Below, piece by piece: positions 1 to 11,262 of a stretch of 64,000 nucleotides of DNA. The stretch is from Staphylotrichum longicolle (Eukaryota > Ascomycota > Sordariomycetes > Sordariales > Chaetomiaceae). The stretch spans positions 1,994,468-2,058,467 of the forward strand of contig JAHCVI010000005.1 in the NCBI GenBank assembly GCA_019096155.1, written 5' to 3'. Below the pieces are notes generated by a model, which ran no database searches, had not been told where the DNA came from, and was given only the letters and a program-made list of their open reading frames with translations. How positions within the stretch are numbered: the stretch's first letter is position 1; each line of letters starts with the position of its first letter. The position numbers were made by a program, and so were the translations under genes.

Positions 1-270
1 AATTCAGATTTCCAGGGCACGGCAATTGAGCAATAAACTCGCTGCATCTGGCTGCATCGGAGGAGCTGGGGTGGACCCACTTGGAAGCTTGCCTTGGCTT
101 TGGGCCCACTTCTTTCTTGCTGGGAGCTGCCCCTCAACACCACGAGCTCCATCCCAGCTTCAGCAGTGAACACGGCACGGTGCAGATCCCCTCAATAACA
201 ACCCCGCATCCCCGGCTGCAAACATTCTCTGTGTTACCAAATAAGCTCTCAAAAGCCAAATACAGCGACG
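1..270. other. Left-edge sequence upstream of the first gene
   Basis: No coding segment that I can support. This is the presumed promoter and 5' leader of the DUF866 gene that begins at 271; the left end is cut by the window edge. Confidence 0.5.
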
Positions 271-1003
271 ATGTACGCGCTCACTCTGAAAGCGGAGCTG
301 GCGGGGTGAGTCTACTGGTTTCCTGAGCATGAGCAGTAGGGTTGGAGACAACAGGACTGATGAACAGTTGCAGAGTTACAAACCTCCGGCCGAAGGACAC
401 CAAGAGAGCAACTTCTTCTACACCTTCAAGGTGCAATGTACATCTTGCAGAGAGATCCATCCCAACCCTATTGCCGTCAACCGCTTTGTAAGTTTTCCAG
501 GTCTCTCCCGATCTTCGCGAATCTCACAAGCAACCAGGAGAAACAACGAGATGAGCGGGAGCCGGGGTGAGGCCAATTTTGTGTGGAAGTGCAAGAACTG
601 CAAGGTATGGAACTGGCCTCCTCATTGCAGCTTTGGACGGCCTAACCAGAAACCCTTTTGACAGAGGGAGTCTTCAGCAACCATCAAGGCGGCCCCAACA
701 CCCTACCCGCAATCTGAGCCGCCCAAGGCGCAGAAGATTCTCGAGTTCGACTGCCGCGGCCTGGAGTTTACAGAGTTTATTCCAGAGGTTGGTTGTCATC
801 CTCTTTTTTTCTTTTTTGGTAGATGCGGTGCACGTAGATAACTGACAGAACCGCTTCAGGGGGAGTGGCTCGTTGACGGGCTCGAGTCCAACACCAAATT
901 TGAGGGTGTAGAACTGACTGAGGGAGAATGGTTCGACTACGATGAGAAGGCGGGAGATGAAGTGAGCATCAAAGATTTGACTTGGGACATAGTCCGCGCT
1001 TGA
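271..1003 (+). CDS. DUF866 / UPF0587 CXXC-motif zinc-binding protein (reading frame broken in this assembly)
   Basis: This is the fungal member of the family of human CXXC-motif zinc-binding protein (C1orf123, DUF866), a small soluble protein with two CXXC pairs and no firmly assigned biochemical role. The start MYALTLKAELAG at 271 matches the family N-terminus. Proposed exons are 271-305, 374-487, about 538/551-604, 665-787 and 860-1003. The first zinc pair lies in VQCTSCREIHP and the second in WKCKNCK. The C-terminal part ends in EGEWFDYDEKAGDE and WDIVRA, as in homologues. Exon 2 opens in the frame giving GVTNLRP, but the next conserved block (FFYTFKVQC) is in another frame, so one base appears to be missing near 396-402. 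The exon 3 border also does not join in frame unless a weak acceptor at 549-550 is used. The family call is secure; the exact exon 2-3 structure is not. The Rpr2/Snm1-type gene follows 270 nt downstream. Confidence 0.85.
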
Positions 1004-1270
1004 ACATTGGATAGCTGGAATCAACTTTTAGAACCGCCGAGGAGCCATCGAGCTTTCCCATGAGCAGCAGCATTAGGCTCATGTCTGGGTGTGGTGGTGA
1101 TGGTTGGTATCTTACGCCTCAAACAAGAACAAGGTGATAAATTACAGTAACACAGTGACCCACCTGCAGCCCTGTAACAATAACCTATGACTTTCAACAG
1201 AAGTTTGCACAAGCAATGGCATCGAGATGACCACAGCACAGCTCACCATCGCAATCACACCAGAAACAAA

Positions 1271-1874
1271 ATGGCTTCCAACGAGATGACGACCACCACC
1301 CTCAGATTTCTCACAGAAGCAGGACATCTCCTGGCGGCCACGGCCCCAGAGACGTCCGCATATGTGATGAGCCGACGCAACGACCTGATGTTTGAGCACG
1401 AAATGCCCCTGTCCGACAAGGAACGACAGCACGTCTGCACCTCTTGTGGTCACATCATGCTCTTCGGGCGGGACAGTGATCTACAATTCAATTCGAGAAA
1501 AAGGCCGACCACGAAACCACGTTCTGTTCTGGCTCCAAGGGCAAGGCGACGCGACCCCTGGTCCGCAGACCCTCAGGGCCGACCAAGGCCACTCTTGCCG
1601 TCACTGCAACAGGCTGACCGAGGTCAGACTACCGGCACCTGCTCGAATCTCGAGGCAAAAGGTGAAGGTGGTGAAGAGCACCAAAGCACCGGTAGGAGTG
1701 GGTGCCTCGTTGTCGAGCGCTGCTCAAGAGCCGCCCTCTCAGAGAGGCAACGTCAAATGCCAGCAGCAAAAAGCGAGCCAATCCCGGAAAGCTGGGCTGC
1801 AGGCCCTGCTAAATCAATCCAGCGCCTCGCGGCCTGGCCTTGGCTTGAGCCTGGCCGATTTCATGCAGAAGTAA
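1271..1874 (+). CDS. RNase P/MRP Rpr2/Rpp21/Snm1-type subunit (frame broken)
   Basis: Small zinc-ribbon protein of the Rpr2/Rpp21/SNM1 family, protein subunits of RNase P or RNase MRP that act in tRNA 5' maturation or rRNA processing. The N-terminal helical part runs from ATG 1271 through LAATAPETSAYVMSRRN and FEHEMPLSDKERQHVC. The first zinc pair is CTSC at about residues 56-59. The second pair, CRHC in SCRHCNRLTEVRLPAP, is in a different frame, from about 1595, and that frame runs to the stop at 1872-1874 (SLADFMQK). A net +1 or -2 change between about 1480 and 1600 therefore separates the two halves; the linker is low-complexity and the exact site cannot be fixed. The protein would be about 200 residues, normal for fungal members. 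A start further upstream at 1187 is possible, but CTATGACTTTCAACAG just there looks like an intron 3' end, so I prefer 1271. Whether it is the RNase P or the MRP subunit cannot be told here. Confidence 0.7.
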
Positions 1875-2183
1875 GCCATTCCTGGAGGCTCCCGCGATTC
1901 TCATGCTCCATTCCATGAGCACTGGGGCGTCGAGGCGACTTCCGAACCTTCGGGAAGCAAGGGGCACCATCAGGATCCACCCAGCAGCCCCCAGGCAATG
2001 ACATAAGCCTGCCGAGCGTGCCCAGTTCTGCGGGTCCCACTGTTGGAGGCAGTGGTCCAGAGGGGTCCAGCCTGCATATCAACTGTTACCCCGCCAAAAG
2101 TCTGCATTTACAAGCAGATTTACCCCTCCAAAATTTTCTGTTTGATACCCAATCTCGACAAGACGCCCACACAACCAGACAAA
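1875..2183. other. Intergenic gap before ZPR1
   Basis: Holds the 3' end of the Rpr2/Snm1-type gene and the short promoter/leader of ZPR1. No gene or clear repeat seen. Confidence 0.5.
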
Positions 2184-3615
2184 ATGCCCGAGCTATTCAA
2201 CACCATTGGCGAGAAGGTCGAGCAGGTTGCTCCCACAGCTGCCGCCGATGGGACAACGGGTGGCGACGACGAGAAGGTGGTGGAGGAGATCGAGTCCCTC
2301 TGCATGAACTGCGAGGAGAATGTAAGTCGCACAGCAGGACCCTTGAGAGGGAAAGACTCGTTGGCATCTGCTAACCGTGGACTAGGGAATGACACGCCTC
2401 TTTCTGACCAAAATCCCATACTTCCGCGAAGTCATCATCATGTCCTTCTCCTGCGACAAATGCGGCTTCAGCAACAACGAGATCCAGCCCGCCGGCACTT
2501 TCCAACTCAAAGGCGCCCGCTACGAGCTGCGGTTAACGGCCATGCCCGACTTCGAGCGCCAGGTCGTCAAGTCGGATACTGCCACCGTCAAGTTCATTGA
2601 GCTGGATTTGGAGGTCCCCGCTGGCAAGGGCCAGCTCACAAACGTCGAGGGTCTTCTGACGACCGTGGTGGACGATCTCGCGTTTGGCCAAGAACAGCGC
2701 AGGGAACAAACACCCGAGGTCTACGCCAAGGTTGAAGAAGTCATTGCCAGAGGCAGGAAAATGCTTGCCGGCGAGGGCTTCCCCTTCCGCGTTGCTGTCG
2801 ACGATCCGGCGGGCAACTCGTTCATCGCACCCGACCCGCGCGACGGCGTCGGCAAGTGGGAGAAGCGCGAGTACCTCCGCACGCCCGAGCAGAACGCCGC
2901 CCTCGGCCTGGCCGATACCGGGCCGTCGAACGACCTCGATGAGGACGGCAACATTATCCCCGACCAGGTTTACCAGTTCCCCGCCTCGTGCCCGGGTTGC
3001 ATGCACCCGTGCACCACCAACATGAAGATGGTCGACATCCCCCACTTCCGGCAGGTCGTCATCATGAACACGACGTGCGACGACTGCGGCTACAAGTTCA
3101 ACGACGTCAAGACGGGCGGCGAGATTCCCGAGAAGGGCCGCAAGGTCACCCTCAAGATCAAAACCGCCGTCGACCTCGCTCGCGACATCCTCAAGAGCGA
3201 GAGCTGCGCGCTCGAGTGCCCCGAGCTCAGCCTGTCGGTGAACCCGGGCACGCTCGGCGGCCGTTTCACCACCGTCGAAGGCCTGCTGACCCAAGTGCGC
3301 GACGACCTGCACAACCAGATCTTCGAGGCCGACGCCGACACCGAGGCGTCCGCCCGCCGGAACGACTCGCTCGCCTCCGACGAGAAGAAGCGCTGGGACG
3401 AGTTCTTTGACGATCTGAACGCTGCCGTCAAGGGCGAGAAGGAGTTCACCATCATCCTCACCGACCCCCTGGCGAGCAGCTACGTGCAGAGCTTGGCCGA
3501 CGACCCGAGCCAGCCGGACGAGCAGATGACGGTGGAAGAGTATGACCGGACAGACGAAGAAGAGGAAGAGCTTGGGCTGAAGGATATGAAGACGGAGGGA
3601 TACGAAGAGGACTAG
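2184..3615 (+). CDS. ZPR1: Zinc finger protein ZPR1
   Basis: ZPR1 is a eukaryotic protein with two tandem C4 zinc-finger/ZPR1 domain units. It binds eEF1A, acts in its folding and biogenesis, and links growth signals to the nucleolus. Exon 1 is 2184-2321 and exon 2 is 2386-3615, separated by a 64-nt intron with GTAAGT donor and a CTAAC branch point; the protein is about 455 residues. The first finger uses C40, C43, C69 and C72 (CMNC and CDKC). The second uses C248, C251, C277 and C280 (CPGC and CDDC). Each finger is followed by an alpha/beta domain with the family's EGLLTTV and EGLLTQV blocks, so the duplication typical of ZPR1 is complete. The C-terminus is acidic (DEEEEELGLKD). No frame problem is seen. 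It converges on the minus-strand gene at 5114-7717. Confidence 0.95.
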
Positions 3616-4160
3616 ACGTAGAGGAGCTGCGTGGTGCTGTTGGACTTTTCTGGTTCTGGGGAATTTGGGCGGCGACGGACCTCGTTTATAAAGCCGGTTG
3701 AGATACCTCGTTTGGGTCTAGATGAAAAATACATGATGTGATGCCGCAAGGTGATGACTGAAGAACTCGACCATGAACCTCTCTGCCTTCTCTCAGTGAT
3801 TAGCTTCTTCACAGTCTTTGAAGTGTTCTGGGACTCAGTCATCCTAGGATGGAGTGTACCTGATTACCAACGATAGCCACAAACTACCTAGGTGCTCCAG
3901 GAGACAGACAGTCAAAGGTGAAATCCTTGATCCGTCATCGAGGTCACGGCAGGGAGACAATCTCCTTCGAAGCCCAAGACACAGATACCGTTGCCTCGTA
4001 TTTATAGAAACATAGTAGCTACATACAATACGCTGATTCTCCAACATCCTTGCTAAACACACACCGCAAGCGTAACATAAATCACCCCTTGAATGAAACC
4101 TGCCCACTTGACCACTGTGTATAGTCTCTTCCCGGATTGCACCCCGAGAACTCAGAAGAA

Positions 4161-4198
4161 GCAGCAGCAGCAGCAACGCATCAAGCATCAAGCATCAA
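4161..4198. repeat. (CAG)n followed by 3 x 7-bp GCATCAA repeat
   Basis: A CAG microsatellite at 4161-4175 is followed directly by three perfect copies of GCATCAA at 4178-4198. It is non-coding and probably in the 3' flank of ZPR1. Likely replication slippage. Confidence 0.9.
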
Positions 4199-4680
4199 GA
4201 GAACTCGGGCAACCAAAGCAAAAAGCACGGCAAATGGCGCGAAAAGCAATGCGTGTTTTACCCGCAACCAGAATGCCAGCAGCAACGATCGAAATTCAAG
4301 TCAATGAAGCAAGCACGCACGCTGGTCAAAGCCCAAGGCAGCAACTGCATTCCCCCGAACCTCAAACCCTCCACAGCCAGAGCACCTCAAAGCTAGGTAG
4401 TTGGCGGATTTAAAGCGACGGGAGTGAGGGTGAAACAAAACATTAACTCCACAGCTCTCCTTCCCGACATCTGCCCTTCCCTTCCCTACCCCAAACCACC
4501 CCGTCCCGCAAGCCACGAAGGGGCAGCAAAAGAGAAGAAAACGACACCTCTCACTTCCCCGCCATGCCCTCGGACTCAAACTCCCAAAAACGCCTTCTTT
4601 GCCCGCCGTGCTCCCCTCCCCGTGCCACCTCCCAACCGCACCCCCAACCCTCGCCCGGCGCTATACAGACCATAGAGGTA

Positions 4681-4759
4681 GAGAAAGAAGAAGAAGAAGC
4701 AGATGGAGAAAGGACAGAGAGACAGAGAAAGAAGGAGACACAGAAAGAGAGGGAAAAAG
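4681..4759. repeat. Purine-rich tract (about 79 nt)
   Basis: An almost pure A/G stretch on the plus strand (GAAGAAGAAG, GACAGAGAGACAGAGAAAG and similar units). Such tracts can form triplex or unwound DNA. Here it sits between two convergent 3' ends, where a pausing or termination role is possible but not shown. Confidence 0.8.
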
Positions 4760-5113
4760 CGCCGCGCCATGATCGAAAAACCGGGGTATAGATAAGGTAC
4801 GGAATGAGAAAAAAAAATACCAGCCCCCTCTCAGTCCCCAGCCCCAATCAAATCAAACAACCAACCATCCCCAGATTACCGGCCGTATAGTATAAAATCT
4901 CTTCTTTTGTTCGGCTGCTTCCATACTGAAACCGAACCAAGATAAGCCAGTGAAAGTGTTAGAGCAGCCGAGTAGCAAAGTAGAATCGAGAAAGCAGCAC
5001 GGACCGTAGGCAAAGCGACCTGCAAAGAGCTCTCACCACCCCCGCGCAGCCCGGTCAGGTTGAGCATGACCCGGATATGGTAGGCTCAAGAAGGCAAGAC
5101 GAAAATCGGCCGA

Positions 5114-7717
5114 CTAGAAAAAGGTCGGCTTCGTCAAGACGCGATACTCGACATAGTCCTCGCCGTCAATCGTGATGATCATGCCCTGGCTGACCAGCTT
5201 GCCTTGGAACGGCCCGTTCTGCTTGCGCGCGTACTTGACGCCCATGTATATCTTGGCGTCCTCGCCGCCGGCGCGGATGCGGTTCGCCTCCTGCGCCTCC
5301 CACACCTTGTTGAGGCGCGAGACGTTGTCCTGGAAGTGGCCGTTTCCGTTGTGGGCCGAAGCGTGGTTGTTAGTCAGGCCTGCGGCTGCGGCGGCGGCGG
5401 CAGCTGCGACGGGGCCGATGGACGACTCGCGGCTGGCGGCGCGCATGTCGGCGCGTGCTTGAGCGGCCTCGAGGCGGGCGATTTCCCTGCGCGCAAGCGA
5501 GTTGGTGCGTTCGACGGCGGCGGGGCTCGGGCCGGGCGGGGTGCGGTTGGCGGGCCGGAACTCGACGTCCGGGAGAGGATGACGGCCGGCTGCTGTCGCT
5601 GCCGCGCGGGGGCCGTTCTCGGTGCGCCGTGACTGGCGGAGCTCCTCGGTGGGCCTCGCGGCGGCAAAAGACGAGGACGGGCTGCCGGCGGTGCGGCCAG
5701 TGCCATTAGTCATGCCGGAACCCTTCATGGCAATGGGGGTGAGATCGGGATCGTCCTTGCGCGTGAGATTGCCCATGGCGAGGGTCTGCGCCACACGTTG
5801 CTGAGCTTCATAGACTGCCTTGGTCTCGTTGGCGACCCGTTCCTCGGGAATCTCCCCTAGATCGAGTTGGTGCTGCCGGACCCGGCAGTATTCCTTGACC
5901 TCGTTCCTGCTGAGCTTCCTGAGGTGAGGGTCGAACTCCACCTCGTCCCAGTGAATCCAGAGCGCGCCAGCGCCGCTGGGGAAGTTGCCAATGACAGTGC
6001 GGCCGTCCCGGGTCTCGCGGGTCAGTTTGACCCGGAACATGTCGTTGGCGCCAAGGATACCAAACACTGCATGCTTATTGATGGGGTCTTCCTCACTGGA
6101 AAGCTTCCAGTAGCCAAGAAGGATCCTTGTCGGTCTTGTACCCGGGATGTTATCGAGGGAGTTCTGAGTAGATTTTGTCGAGTCGGAAGGGACCCCGAAG
6201 GAGCCAGCCAGGCGGCGCTTTTTGGATTCTGGCCGGTTGGGCAGGACGGCGTTTGCAGGAATCTCGGGTCCATAGGCAACCAAGGGAGCAGTGGCGGCAT
6301 CAGGAGGGGGGTTGGTCCTCACACGTTCTGCTGCCAATTCGGCAGCTGCCACGTCCAGTCTGGCCCTCTCCTCTGAGGACTCGTCTTTGCGGTTATCCTC
6401 GGCACGAATTTTGACGTACTCTTTGATTACGTGGTGGTTGTGGCCGACCAGGTGAGCATCAAAAGCTACCTTGTCGAAGGTGACCCAACTGCCGCCAGGG
6501 CCGGGAGGGATCGGATATCGCGCATCCATCGGACGGCCATCCCGGGTCGTTGGCTGGATGCGAGTGCGGAGACGGTCTCGTACATCGATGAAACCAACAA
6601 CCCCATGCTTGTCCGCTTCAGTCTCAGCAGGCGAATCACGCCAAAAGCCGAGGAGCACTCCCTTGACAGCACCCATGCTCTGTGCTTTGGCGGGGCGAAT
6701 CGGGCGGTGCGTCTCCAAGTCCTCGGTGGGCGCCGGGCTCACGTCCTTCTCCCCAACAGATTCAGCATAGACGCCCGAAGCTCGCTTTCGCTTCGGATGG
6801 TGGGTGATAACCGGCTTGTCCTCGGCCTCATCCATTACGATGTCCTCTGGTTCAGCCACCTCGGTGGGAGACAGTTTGTTGTGAGCTTTTGTGCCCACGA
6901 CAATCTCGTCCTGCGCGGCATTCGGCGGGGGACTAGACGTGCGGCTCACGGTCTCCTCAATGGGAGATTCAGGTGGTGGTGTGAGTTCTTCGTTAACGTC
7001 CTCGTTGATGTCCTCGCTGATGTCTTCGTTGTTGTCTGTTGGTGTGTTTGTGTTGTTGTCAGTGTTGGTATCTGTGTCATTATCCGCGTGAGCATCCCCA
7101 TTGCCGTTGGTGTGGCTCCCGTGGTTCAGTATTGTTTCCTGTTGGTTGCCGTTGACACTGCCACTACCAAACAGTCAAGGTTAGTTGAGGTGCTGTGGAG
7201 GCATCTCCGAGAAAATGACCGAGTGTAATAAGCTTACGGGTAAGAGGGCTCGGTGGTGGTGGCGGAGGTAGGATGGTCCAGGGCTGGGGATTGGCCGTTC
7301 TGACCCCCTTCGGGCTTCAGCTCTGAAAGAGTAAAGCTGTGCAGGTTGGTATTGGTTAGTCTCAGCACTCTGGGTTGGAGACTCAACAATGAGGGTTGGC
7401 CATGTGGCGGGGAGAGGTGGGTTTGTGAATGAAAAACAGGCAGGGACGACAGATGTGAAACCCTGGGTGGCTCTCTCCCACACCGGATATCATTCAAGCC
7501 CTCTCCCAACCTGGAAGAGATTGGGGAAGGCTCGAGTGGACTTTTGTGCAAGAGGTGAAATTTCCGCGCTCAGACTTGCGGGCCGCAAACCAGAGGTAAA
7601 CTTGAGAGAGAGTTTGAACATTAGAAGAGCGTGACCGACTTACCTCTTGGAAGGCTCTTCTTGAGCCTGGATCGGTGTCACAGAAGATGAAGCCATCTCC
7701 ACATCACTGTTTGGCAT
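5114..7717 (-). CDS. Uncharacterised fungal protein with a tandemly duplicated ~85-residue domain
   Basis: Not a family I can name. Three exons join in frame: 7644-7717 (MPNSDVEMASSS), 7238-7336 and 5114-7163, giving about 740 residues. Donors are GTAAGT and GTAAGC; the last intron has CTAAC and a TAG acceptor. Residues 1-225 are low complexity: Asn/Asp/Thr-rich, then charged, with a basic PKRKR stretch that could be a nuclear localisation signal. Two copies of one domain follow at about 226-311 and 404-487. Each starts VLLGFW or ILLGYW, then has KHxVxG, TRDGR, a Gly/Pro-rich turn, WVTFDKVAFDAHL or WIHWDEVEFDPHL, and ends in KEYVKIR or KEYCRVR. The tail has alanine- and proline-rich linkers and a conserved-looking end (GEDYVEYRVLTKP). 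The repeats and basic patch suggest a nuclear scaffold or adaptor, which is inference. No frame break seen. Confidence 0.8.
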
Positions 7718-10700
7718 ACTCGTTAGCCGACTGAGAGAAAAGATAGGTGCGACCAAGGGAGACGAGGGTGTCTTCAGAACGACCCTGTAGGGCCGGACAG
7801 ATGACCGAGCGTGAATTCGTTGTAGATCATGTCTCGTGATTTGCGAGTGAATCCACGACGGGCATGGGCTCGGGTTGCAAGATAAGAGACAGACACGGCG
7901 ACCAATGATTGCGAGGTGAACTGAAAGGAATGATTTGAAGTGATAAGCCACAGGGTAGGAGGAGGAAAGAGCTTGCCTCTCGGAGTGTGAGCGTGGCAGA
8001 ATGGTCCTGAATATGGCTCTCATATTAGTTCCCACTTGTTCGCGCCCTCAAGAGGTGGTGGAAGATGTGAAAACAGGGCGCCGTGGGAAAGCAACGAACG
8101 GGCCATGAAAGTAAAAGAGCGGAACGGAAATTGCGGGCCTGCCCGGCGACCAAGTTGAACCCCCAACTGAAACGGGTACTTGACCTTTGGAACCCTCAGT
8201 TTTTCAACTCGGAGAGACGCAGAAAAGGGGCGGAAAGTAGACCCAACAGTGGGAAGACGACGACCGGGGATGGGTGAATATGGCTGCATTGAGAAGCAAC
8301 CAGCAATGCCACTTGTGAAAGATATTGCCTCGACAAAAGAAACAGACTGGACTCACTCATCATTCTGCTCAAGTTTTGTATCCAGGCGAGGCGCTGAGAG
8401 GACGGCACCAAACGATGGATCGGGCACCATAATGGCCTCAGGGACAGCGTCCATTTCGTGAGCTATGCTGGTCGCCATCAAATAAGAGATGCAAAGTTTT
8501 ACTCTGGCTTCCAGTCAGTGCTGAGAGCAGCGAGGTGCAAGTGTAAAGAGAAGGGAGCAAAGAGAGCCGGTGTGTGGTGTGTGGTGAGTCTTGGGATAAC
8601 CGGCGCTGATGATGAAGATGATGATGTGGATGGCAAGCTGGGCAACTCGAAGAATGAAAGCAAAGCATCAGACCCATCTGTGAGTCGGTGGGGTTTGGTC
8701 TGAGGACCTAGTGTTGAAGAAAGGAGAGAGAGCATCGGCCACTAAGACCGAGGAGCCGAGTAATGTAATGAGTGGAATGCGCCTACCGTGAGCCAGTCAA
8801 CAGCCCAACGTGGCAACGACTCGGAGCCGGAGTTGGACGAATGTGTAAAAAGTCTTGGCGCTGAACGTCTGTTGCGAGTGCGAAAACTGAGCAACGGAGT
8901 GCTTGTCTCGAATGTGTCCCGGGTGCAGAGCCGGTGGCAAACCCCGGTCGAGGGTTCTCAGAGCAATAACCGAAAAGGCACGGATGGGAGTCAGGCGCGA
9001 TTCCTCCCAAATTGGTATGCGCCAAAACACAAAGCAGGGGATTGGCGCGGGCTGTCCGTAATTAGGTGATGTTGGCTGCAAAAAATGTGTCTAAGGGCGA
9101 AATGCGGGCGGAAAGGGGAAGGGGTGATTTAAAAAAAAAGCCCGGACGGCGGGATTAAAGACGAAGTGAGTTGTAAGAGGGAAAGAAAAGAAAGTGTGGT
9201 GGGAAGGACGGTGAACTGGCGCGAGTGGGTAGATAGGAGCAATTGAAACCAAGGGAGACAAGGTCATTTGCCAGAGTCTGGACCGGGGGGTAAGTCGACC
9301 GAGTCGAATTCAAGGGACGTACGGGCTACAAGTACCGGAGGATGACGGGATGATTCAGTGTGTTCAGCCAAATTGCACCAGTCTTGAGCCCCTTGGACTG
9401 GGTCGGAGCTAAGCGAGGGGGACTTCGGGGACTCTGGCCAAACCAAAACCAGAGAGGGCCTGAGGAAATGCCAATGCCAAGTTTGCAGTCTCCTCATTGG
9501 ACTCGAAAGTCAAAACACGGATCACTCTGGACGGAGCTGGTCGAGCAAACATTGAAGAATCATCCATGGCACCTTACCCCAGGGCGCCAAAGCGCTGCGG
9601 CTTCCAGAAGACTGGACATGCTCGCTGCAGTCTGAGCGGGTCCCGTGTTTGCTGGTCCTTGCGGTCTTCCATCTTTTTGGGTCTTGTTATCTCCTCGTTG
9701 GGTCTCCTGGTTTCCGAATCTGATCTCGCAAAGACCGGACCCTTGCTTTCCTACCTTCCGTATCGAGCGTTTATTATGCGATGCGATCCGCCTGCGACTC
9801 GAGCGGTCCGAAACATGCGTAGTCTGTTGCATCAAGATGATGCAACCTGGAGGATGTCGAGCGCGATACAAGATAACAAGTCAAATAAATAACCAAAGCC
9901 CACGGTCGTTTCTTGCACCCCGACCAAGTCCCTTGCGCACTTCTGTGTCCGTTCTGCTCGAGCAGCCAGTCGCAACCAACAAAAGATGGGCCAGAGCTGC
10001 CAACAGGGTGCCCGCTAGCGTTTCCTCTTTTTCCTTACGGCCGCTGATCAATATGCCGCCAGGGTTAAGAGATGCGCGCCGGTGGTGGGTATCAGGATCG
10101 ATCAGACTCGAGGCCTCGTGGTGAGAGGTGGAATTGTGAGAAGGATCCCCACAAGCAACAATCTCATTGGGCCGCCAGCCCACAACTCAAACCCAGCCTA
10201 AATCGCGAGTCGTCAACCAAGTCAGTTCGGTGCAACGCCAGCCAGCACCCTTGTGGTTACATGGACCTCGCAATTATTAGGTATTCGCGTCTCTCTTGAA
10301 TCCAGATATTGTGCCACAGCATGGATCAACTGGCAGATGCTATGCCTTCTTCTCCGGCTCTCGACCGGTTTGTCTGAGAAACAAGAAAACAGAGCTCTCA
10401 CTCCGCTCGAGCGAGACCCAGTCAGAATGGTCCCCGAGCAGCCTCGGGCGGAACTGACGCCACCTTCTCATCATGTGATTCCGCTCGGCGCCAACATGGC
10501 CGTCTCAGAGCCAGCCGTGCGAGCATCTCATGACGGTTGGTTTGTTGTGTCGGGAACATGCACGCGCGTGCCACCAACCAACTCTCCATGCGTTGTGGTT
10601 CTTTTCCTCCCAAGGCTAATTTAAACACCATGCTTGACCACCTGGGGCAGGAAACACAATTAATGCACAGCTGTTGAATTTCCGTAAACTTGCATTCTCG

Positions 10701-11262
10701 CGTCGCCCACCCCATCACACGGCCCCCCTTAACCCTGCCCCAAAAATGCGCATCCCATTCCGTCAATTGCGAGTCGAATGGCGTTTTTTCACTCACCACA
10801 ACACCAGGACGAGACGAGACGCTCCTCGGACCGTCCAATCCATCCCTCGCACCGCCCGTGCAACCCGGGGCTGGTTGCGTGTCACGTATGGCAACCAAAC
10901 GTATTGGCAAAGCCTCGCCTTCGATACGAGGGCAGAGGTCTCAAGGGGAGTTGGTGGTTGCTCGAACTTCAAAACCAACACCATGAAAACCTGCCAGGTA
11001 GAAATGCAGCGAGAGACCAACGGTGTTTTGCGCATCGACGCCAGGACAAACAGGGTGTCATGAAATGTGAAGAATCGGCGGATTAAGTCTATTTCTATCA
11101 TAAGCTTACCACCAACCATCAACCATGACCCGGCCAACCAACCAACCAAGGGTATCATTCCCACATCCTGTACATGCACATACATTGTGTCATTTGTAAC
11201 CCCTTTTCCCCCCCTCCGCACACTCCTTTCAAAAACTACACAGCACCCCGTGAACCAGCATT
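7718..11262. other. 3.5-kb gene-free region
   Basis: Only short, unconserved reading frames on both strands; none resembles a known family or joins by good splice sites into a longer protein. It is upstream of the minus-strand gene starting at 7717 and downstream of SEN54 (-). It probably contains the promoter and any 5' leader of the former. A stretch with runs of A and G lies near 9130-9200. Non-coding RNA cannot be excluded. Confidence 0.5.

Larger units (their letters stand above)
3616..5113. other. 1.5-kb intergenic region between convergent genes
   Basis: Lies between the 3' ends of ZPR1 (+) and the minus-strand gene stopping at 5114, so it should hold two 3' UTRs and terminators. No conserved reading frame. 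It contains two simple-sequence blocks (4161-4198 and 4681-4759), listed separately. Confidence 0.5.

Noticed and set aside
2533..3312. 259-codon minus-strand open frame
   Set aside because: Antisense to ZPR1 and without a domain of its own.
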